Shown: positions 59,016 through 64,000 of the stretch, in pieces
Numbering within the stretch: the stretch's first letter is position 1
Layout of the letters: each line of letters begins with the position of its first letter
DNA from: Brevibacillus brevis
GTDB taxonomy: Bacteria; Bacillota; Bacilli; Brevibacillales; Brevibacillaceae
DNA length: 64,000 bases
Assembly: GCF_900637055.1 (NCBI RefSeq)
Contig: NZ_LR134338.1
Coordinates: 653,501-717,500 of the forward strand
Direction of reading: 5' to 3'
Made by a program: the position numbers and the translations under genes
The notes under the pieces: generated by a model
Told to the model about the DNA's origin: nothing
The model's input: the letters and a program-made list of their open reading frames with translations, nothing else
The model's database searches: none

Positions 59016-59144
59016 TTAACGCTTTTTCAATTCTTCTAGAAGTTCAATTATTTTATCATTTTGCACTGTAATTTTTTTTACACCGAATGCGATAGGTAAT
59101 AGCAAAGCAAATATCAAAGGGAGAATTACTAATTCTACGATCAA
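59016..59144 (-). CDS. Small membrane protein, 42 aa
   Basis: TTG start with GGAG ten bases upstream. The product has one hydrophobic helix (VILPLIFALLLPIAFGV) and an amphipathic C-terminus (DKIIELLEELKKR). This one-helix layout is common in small Firmicute membrane proteins with regulatory or phage-like holin-type roles. No family is recognised. It fills most of the 523-base gap between pksA and mrfA. Confidence 0.5.
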   Translation of the reverse strand: MIVELVILPLIFALLLPIAFGVKKITVQNDKIIELLEELKKR

Positions 59145-59304
59145 GGGTAATCATCTCCAATTAATCATGATAGAGATTGAAAAGCTAATCTGCCTTAAAC
59201 TCGACTTTCGCATATTAAATCATTTTAGAGCCTATTTTTTCCAGTATCTATACTGCTCCATGTCGTCCACAACTTGAGTTCAACGTGTGGATCATTATTC
59301 CATG

Positions 59305-59333
59305 TTTACATGCCGAACGTCCATTCGTAAAAT
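59305..59333 (+). promoter_or_regulatory. mrfAB promoter with a LexA-like box in the spacer
   Basis: TTTACA (59305-59310), a 17-base spacer and TAAAAT (59328-59333) form a good vegetative promoter. The spacer holds CGAACGTCCATTCG (59314-59327), which matches the Gram-positive LexA box CGAACRNRYGTTYG at all but two defined positions. Binding there would block RNA polymerase. Confidence 0.6.
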
Positions 59334-59354
59334 GGTAGCAAGAAGGTGACGAAG

Positions 59355-61637
59355 ATGAATGTGAAAAAAAATATCGCAGCCATATTGGATCACATAAAAA
59401 CAGACGAACGATTTCGCGATAACATTGCGCATTGGAGGGTCATTCCTGCTCGTGAAGCAAAGTCTGTTCCATTTCCGAGTGAACTGGACGGACGCATTCG
59501 AGATGCCCTGACGAATAGAGGCATTCCCTCCTTATACACGCATCAAGAAACGTCTTTTCGCCATGTGCGCGAAGGCAAACACATCGTAGCGGTTACGCCC
59601 ACGGCTTCAGGCAAAAGCATGTGCTATCATTTGCCGATTCTCCAGACGTTATCGGAAGACACGCAAGCGCGGGCTCTTTACTTATTCCCAACCAAGGCCT
59701 TGGCGCAGGATCAAAAGTCAGAGCTGCACGAGCTGATTACGGAAATGGGTCTTTCGATCAAGTCCGAAACATACGACGGTGATACGCCTGCAAATATCCG
59801 GCAGATGGTACGCAAGGCAGGAAATATCGTCATCACCAACCCAGACATGCTGCACTCCGCCATTTTGCCCCATCACACCAAGTGGGTGTCCTTTTTCGAG
59901 CATCTCAAATACATCGTCATTGACGAGCTGCATACATATCGCGGCGTTTTTGGCAGTCATGTCGCCAATGTCATTCGGCGGTTGAAGCGCATTTGCGCCT
60001 TTTATGGAAGTCATCCGCAATTCATTTGCACATCGGCTACCATCGCCAACCCGAAGCAATTGGCGGAAGCCCTGACAGAAGAAGAGGTAGAGCTGGTCAA
60101 CAACAATGGAGCTCCGTCTGGCATCAAGCATTTCCTTTTCTACAATCCGCCTGTGGTCAACAAGCAGCTCAATATTAGACGCAGTGCCACATTGGAGGCG
60201 CGAGACATTACCGAGCAGTTTTTGACCAATGGTATTCAGACGATTCTGTTTGCGAGAAGCCGTGTACGTGTAGAGATTTTGCTCACGTATTTGCAGGAGT
60301 TGATTCGCCGCAAGCTCGGGCCAAAAACGATCCAAGGGTATCGCGGCGGCTATTTGCCGAGCCAGCGCAGAGAGATCGAACGCGGCTTGCGCAATGGCGA
60401 CATTATGGGCGTGGTCAGCACCAATGCGCTGGAGCTCGGGGTAGATATCGGGCAGTTGCAGGCATGTGTCATTACTGGCTATCCGGGCTCGGTCGCAAGC
60501 ACATGGCAGCAGGCAGGACGGGCGGGAAGACGGCAGGGAGAATCCGTCGTCGTTATGGTCGGCAGCTCCACGCCGTTGGATCAGTATGTGATTGCCAATC
60601 CGGAGTACTTTTTCGACCGCAGTCCTGAGACAGCGCGGATCAATCCCGATAACCTGATCATTTTGGTCGATCATCTCAAATGTGCGGCATACGAGCTGCC
60701 GTTTCGTGAGGGAGATACATTCGGTCGCGCGGAAATCGTAGAAATTCTGGAGTTTTTGACCGAGGAACAGGTCTTGCATTACTCGCGGGGCAAGTGGTTC
60801 TGGATGAACGATTCGTTCCCGGCCCACAACATCAGTCTGCGGTCAGCCTCGCAGGAAAATGTCGTGATCATCGATATCAGTGAACGGGGAAATGAGCGTG
60901 TCATCGGGGAAATGGACCGGTTCAGCTCCATGACGCTTTTGCATGACGAGGCTATCTACCTGCATCAGGGGACGCAGTTCCAGGTGGAAAAGCTGGACTA
61001 CGAAGAAAAGAAGGCGTATGTCCGGGAAGTCCAAGTCGATTATTACACGGACGCCAACTTGGCCGTCTCGCTGAAGGTATTGGAGCAGGATCAGTCCCGT
61101 CGTCATGCGCAGAGCACCTTGGCATATGGCGAAGTGGCTGTGAATGCGATGGCGACGATCTTTAAGAAAATCAAGTTCGAGACGCATGAAAACATCGGCT
61201 CGGGACCGATTCATTTGCCGGAAGAGGAGCTGCATACAAATGCGGCGTGGATCGGTTTTTCTGAAGCGCTGCTCGGCGAGATTGGGACAGAGGATGTGGA
61301 ACGCGGCTTGGTCGGTTTGGCGCATGTGTTGCAGCACGTAGCTCCGCTGTTTGTCATGTGCGATCCGATGGACCTGCACGTGATACCGCAACGAAAGGCC
61401 GTTCATTCGCAGGAGCCTACGATTTTTCTGTACGACCGTTATCCGGGAGGCATCGGCTTGAGCGAGCAAGTGTATAAGGAAATGGAGACGATTTTGACAC
61501 AGGCAGAGCGGATGATTGTCTCTTGCCCGTGTGAGTCAGGATGTCCATCTTGTGTGGGAGCGACAGATGACGGCAGCAAGGGGCTAGCCATGACCTTGCT
61601 GCGAATTGCTCAAGGAGGAAGTACTTATGTCTCTTAA
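59355..61637 (+). CDS. mrfA: Mitomycin repair helicase MrfA (YprA)
   Basis: ATG 59355 has AAGGTGA upstream; the GTG at 59346 is part of it. The 760-residue protein is a superfamily 2 helicase: Walker A VTPTASGKSMCYHLP, DELH box IVIDELHTYRG, motif III SATIANPKQ, and motifs V/VI with STNALELGVDIGQLQACVIT and QQAGRAGRRQGES. The C-terminal DUF1998/MZB zinc site is CPCESGCPSC. In Bacillus subtilis MrfA (YprA) acts with MrfB in a repair pathway for mitomycin C damage independent of UvrABC. The 3' end overlaps mrfB. Confidence 0.95.
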   Translation: MNVKKNIAAILDHIKTDERFRDNIAHWRVIPAREAKSVPFPSELDGRIRDALTNRGIPSLYTHQETSFRHVREGKHIVAVTPTASGKSMCYHLPILQTLSEDTQARALYLFPTKALAQDQKSELHELITEMGLSIKSETYDGDTPANIRQMVRKAGNIVITNPDMLHSAILPHHTKWVSFFEHLKYIVIDELHTYRGVFGSHVANVIRRLKRICAFYGSHPQFICTSATIANPKQLAEALTEEEVELVNNNGAPSGIKHFLFYNPPVVNKQLNIRRSATLEARDITEQFLTNGIQTILFARSRVRVEILLTYLQELIRRKLGPKTIQGYRGGYLPSQRREIERGLRNGDIMGVVSTNALELGVDIGQLQACVITGYPGSVASTWQQAGRAGRRQGESVVVMVGSSTPLDQYVIANPEYFFDRSPETARINPDNLIILVDHLKCAAYELPFREGDTFGRAEIVEILEFLTEEQVLHYSRGKWFWMNDSFPAHNISLRSASQENVVIIDISERGNERVIGEMDRFSSMTLLHDEAIYLHQGTQFQVEKLDYEEKKAYVREVQVDYYTDANLAVSLKVLEQDQSRRHAQSTLAYGEVAVNAMATIFKKIKFETHENIGSGPIHLPEEELHTNAAWIGFSEALLGEIGTEDVERGLVGLAHVLQHVAPLFVMCDPMDLHVIPQRKAVHSQEPTIFLYDRYPGGIGLSEQVYKEMETILTQAERMIVSCPCESGCPSCVGATDDGSKGLAMTLLRIAQGGSTYVS

Positions 61638-63009
61638 ATCCAAGCTGCAACGGATGAAGGGACATCTCTCTCTGGAAACGGACAAAGCGGTAGCGCCAGC
61701 AGTCGAATCGGAACCGCCCATTCACGAGAAAGATTCGGGGGAAGAGTTGAGGGCAGCTGTACCAGCGGCTAGCAGCGCAGAGCTACAGATCCCTCTTGCC
61801 GACAAGTGGAAGGAAATGCAGGCATCGCCCTACATCTGGGATGACGAGTACGTTATGATTCGCGAGGTTCGCTATCCGATCGATCAGCAGCATGGGGCTT
61901 ACGCCTTTTCCGAGCTGCATGAGGCGATTCGTATGTGGGAAACGGCTGGTCGAGAGCATCCGCTGTCCGCTGCGGGCAGGAAACCAGAAGACTTGTTGTT
62001 TTTCGATACGGAGACGACAGGGCTGTCAGGTGGGGCAGGCAATGCGATTTTTCTTTTGGGATACAGTCGCTTCGAGGGGGAACACGTCGTGGTGCGCCAG
62101 CATTTTCTCCCGGGCCCGCATGCAGAGGTGACGTTGTACCAATCGTTTTTGGAGCAAGCACAAAGGTCCTCGCATCTGGTGACCTTTAACGGGAAGTCCT
62201 TTGACTGGCCGCAAGTGCGAACGAGACATACGCTGGTGCGCGATCAAGTGCCTGCTCTGCCTACCTTTGGTCATTTTGACCTGTTGCACGGGGCGAGGAG
62301 ACTGTGGAAGGCGGAGCTGGAATCGTGCCGATTGGGCATCATCGAGCAGGAAAAGCTGGATGTTTTTCGCGAGGATGATTTGCCCGGCTATTTGGCACCG
62401 GTGCGGTATTTCGACTTTTTGCATGCCCAAGACCCTGATGTTATCGAGGGCGTGCTGCGGCATAACGAGACAGACGTCCTGTCTCTGATCACGATGTATA
62501 TTCACATGACGCGGCTATTGGTAGGGCAAGGGAGTGTAACGGTATCTCCCGAGGAAAGCTACGAAATTGCCAGATGGTACGATGCGCTTGGGGATCAGGA
62601 AGCTGCGATGGCAGGCTATCGTCTCGTCGCCGACAGCGATCATGCGTGGAGTAACCGGGCCAAGCTCGCTATCGGTTATCTGCACAAAAAGCAAAAGGAT
62701 TGGCAGCAAGCCTTAACTGTTTGGGAGTCGTGCATTCAGTCCACCGGATATGTACCGGAAGAGGTGTATATTGAGGCTGCCAAGCTGTACGAGCACCAGT
62801 TGAAGGATTGGGAGAAGGCTTTACACTATACAAGGCATGCGTATGAGCAGTGGAAGAAGCGCGGGAGTCTGTTGCGAAACAGGTCCAAGGCCGACGCAGA
62901 GGCGTATCGCAAGCGGATTGATCGGTTAGAAACAAAGCTACGCGGGAATGAAGCGGAAGAAGAGAGTCTGTTGTCCGGATTTTTGGATTGGGCGGATGAG
63001 CAAGAGTGA
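61627..63009 (+). CDS. mrfB: Mitomycin repair exonuclease MrfB (YprB)
   Basis: ATG 61627 lies eight bases after AAGGAGG and overlaps the mrfA stop by 11 bases. The 460-residue protein has an RNase H-like DnaQ-type exonuclease domain: LLFFDTETTGLSGGAGN with the DxE motif near residue 120, then LVTFNGKSFDWPQV and HNETDVLSLITMY. A TPR-like C-terminus includes VWESCIQSTGYVPEEVYIEA. It would resect DNA opened by MrfA at mitomycin lesions. Confidence 0.95.
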   Translation: MSLKSKLQRMKGHLSLETDKAVAPAVESEPPIHEKDSGEELRAAVPAASSAELQIPLADKWKEMQASPYIWDDEYVMIREVRYPIDQQHGAYAFSELHEAIRMWETAGREHPLSAAGRKPEDLLFFDTETTGLSGGAGNAIFLLGYSRFEGEHVVVRQHFLPGPHAEVTLYQSFLEQAQRSSHLVTFNGKSFDWPQVRTRHTLVRDQVPALPTFGHFDLLHGARRLWKAELESCRLGIIEQEKLDVFREDDLPGYLAPVRYFDFLHAQDPDVIEGVLRHNETDVLSLITMYIHMTRLLVGQGSVTVSPEESYEIARWYDALGDQEAAMAGYRLVADSDHAWSNRAKLAIGYLHKKQKDWQQALTVWESCIQSTGYVPEEVYIEAAKLYEHQLKDWEKALHYTRHAYEQWKKRGSLLRNRSKADAEAYRKRIDRLETKLRGNEAEEESLLSGFLDWADEQE

Positions 63010-63055
63010 TGGGGGACCGTAGTCTGAAGACCTAACCATCTGAGGGGGGATTGGG

Positions 63056-63514
63056 ATGAGGCGCATTGTCTTATTTCTGATGGTGTTTCTACTTCTTGGC
63101 GGTTGCTCTGCGAATGACGACTGGGTTCACACATTTACGGGGGAGAGCGATAATTGGATCGTGGTCATGGAAATCAGGCCGATTGAGAATGAGCACACAA
63201 CAGTTGTCTATCCATTTTATTTGACAAAGAAAATGGATAGTGAAGTCACGAAGCTGTATTACCAGGCTCATCTAGTCAATGGCAAGCCGAGCGGAAATAT
63301 CGAACACATTGACTTTGAAGAATTCAATCAAAAGCAACCAGTACTGCTTTTTCGTGAATATCCGAACCTCCTCTCACCCGACTTTCCAGCAAAAGATACA
63401 CCGAATGAACAGCTGGAATACTACTTCTCCGAATTGAAGATGGATATAAAATGGACAGATGATCGGGGAGAGCATCAAGAACAAATCCCCCTGAAACTGC
63501 AAAAAGTTCCCTGA
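63056..63514 (+). CDS. Small lipoprotein, 152 aa
   Basis: The signal ends in lipobox LLGGC (Cys17), so the mature protein is membrane-anchored outside. The rest is beta-rich and polar (TGESDNWIVVMEIRPIENEH, then PFYLTKKMDSEVTKLYYQAH) and contains no known catalytic motif. GAGGGGGGATTGGG precedes ATG. It follows mrfB by 46 bases on the same strand but has no evident link to repair. Confidence 0.7.
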   Translation: MRRIVLFLMVFLLLGGCSANDDWVHTFTGESDNWIVVMEIRPIENEHTTVVYPFYLTKKMDSEVTKLYYQAHLVNGKPSGNIEHIDFEEFNQKQPVLLFREYPNLLSPDFPAKDTPNEQLEYYFSELKMDIKWTDDRGEHQEQIPLKLQKVP

Positions 63515-63670
63515 TGAAAAAAGGGGGAAAACTGGAGGTATAGATTAGCGCCCCACCAATCAGTCCAAGATTACATGACTTAAGTGGGATGCCATTAAGG
63601 TAACCTTATCTAAGCTTACTTATTGACTATAACGAAAATACGGAACGAACGCGTTCGATAGTTAAACAAG

Positions 63671-63706
63671 CACAACGGATAGCTGCGAAATCTGTTGTGT
63701 TTTTTT
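63671..63706 (+). terminator. Terminator after the lipoprotein region
   Basis: CACAACGGAT pairs with ATCTGTTGTG (one G-U) and is followed by TTTTTTT. Bases 63515-63670 hold a CGAACGCGTTCG palindrome but no gene. Confidence 0.65.
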
Positions 63707-63799
63707 ATTTTTCGGTATCGTGAACATTTATGGTGCCGATTACTTTTGCTAGTTGATTTGCTAAAATATTGAAAAAGAGTGAGGGGAGATAGATTTATC

Positions 63800-64000
63800 A
63801 TGTTTCGATTGATGCTTGTCATGGTATCCGTTTGCTTCGCCTTATTTTCGACCTTCCTTTCAGTACAGGCTGCTGAGGCACCAGGTAAGAAAACCCCGAA
63901 AATCGTAGCAATTGCTACGGGTGCGGGTCATTCGTTGGTGCTTGACGACCAAGGTGACATCTGGGGATGGGGAGATTCTTATTATGGACAAGTCGGGAAC
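63800..64000 (+). CDS. Secreted RCC1-repeat protein, 3' partial
   Basis: ATG 63800 follows GAGGGGAG. The first 67 residues are a signal peptide (MLVMVSVCFALFSTFLSVQA) and the beginning of an RCC1-type propeller (IVAIATGAGHSLVLDDQGDI followed by WGWGDSYYGQVGN). Secreted RCC1-repeat proteins are common in Brevibacillus and Paenibacillus; their role is unknown. The gene continues past the window end. Confidence 0.85.
   Translation, partial: MFRLMLVMVSVCFALFSTFLSVQAAEAPGKKTPKIVAIATGAGHSLVLDDQGDIWGWGDSYYGQVGN

Noticed and set aside
59718..60827. 369-codon minus-strand frame inside mrfA
   Set aside because: Shadow of a highly conserved helicase gene; no initiation signals.
63643..63660. CGAACGCGTTCG palindrome as a LexA box
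   Set aside because: The half-sites are two bases apart, whereas LexA boxes need four, and no promoter hexamers flank it.

Overview
The window looks like the chromosome of a spore-forming Firmicute close to Brevibacillus. Support comes from the gene set: a PBSX-type contractile tail locus, an OpuA glycine-betaine transporter with a GbsR-type regulator, YwbE, YdjO, MrfA/MrfB (YprA/YprB), a ymcC-pksA pair arranged as in Bacillus subtilis, and two BclA-like collagen proteins typical of spore surfaces. Strong AGGAGG-type ribosome binding sites and frequent TTG/GTG starts fit. The genus is inferred from gene content; no database search was possible.

Region 1 (1-14750): a PBSX-like contractile tail cluster with a lysis cassette. 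A partial ArpU-type activator gene is followed by a leader (380-511) with a phased repeat array, a -10 box and a leader terminator. Then come tail genes in canonical order: two small upstream genes, sheath (xkdK), tube (xkdM), tail assembly chaperone with a -1 frameshift signal (xkdN), tape measure, hub and baseplate (xkdP-Q-R-S-T-U), two fibre or receptor-binding candidates, xkdW/xkdX-like genes, holin and amidase. No terminase, portal or capsid gene lies between activator and tail, so the locus probably makes a headless phage-tail-like bacteriocin (tailocin).

Region 2 (14763-25390): a DUF1062/S4 protein, three GT2 glycosyltransferases (two with TPR-like C-termini) and a giant 2035-residue collagen-like protein of about 597 Gly-X-Y triplets, nearly all Gly-X-Thr. 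The glycosyltransferases are good candidates to decorate the threonines. A smaller paralogue of the collagen protein lies at 46355-47314.

Region 3 (25497-36376): signalling and housekeeping genes. They include a soluble sporulation-type histidine kinase, an acyltransferase, a three-gene phosphorelay (Hpt-REC-GGDEF-REC, CheY-like, HAMP-GAF-PAS hybrid kinase), YdjO, YwbE, a Nudix hydrolase, an isochorismatase-like hydrolase with an unannotated 25-residue ORF upstream, and a GbsR-type regulator divergent from opuA.

Region 4 (36637-51773): opuAA-AB-AC, a broken DUF1254/DUF1214 gene, a membrane-anchored protein, an amidase, an AraC regulator divergent from a DedA protein, a VWA lipoprotein, the second collagen-like gene, a MoxR ATPase with a partner carrying a duplicated metallopeptidase domain plus VWA, and a chromate transporter.

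Region 5 (51774-64000): a 211-nt long-stem foldback element of unknown type, a TetR-MFS efflux pair with a clear operator, a secreted glycerophosphodiesterase, a bicupin oxalate decarboxylase-like enzyme with an altered lid, the ymcC/pksA divergent pair with three operator copies, the mrfAB mitomycin-repair operon whose promoter spacer holds a LexA-like box, a lipoprotein, and the start of a secreted RCC1-repeat protein.
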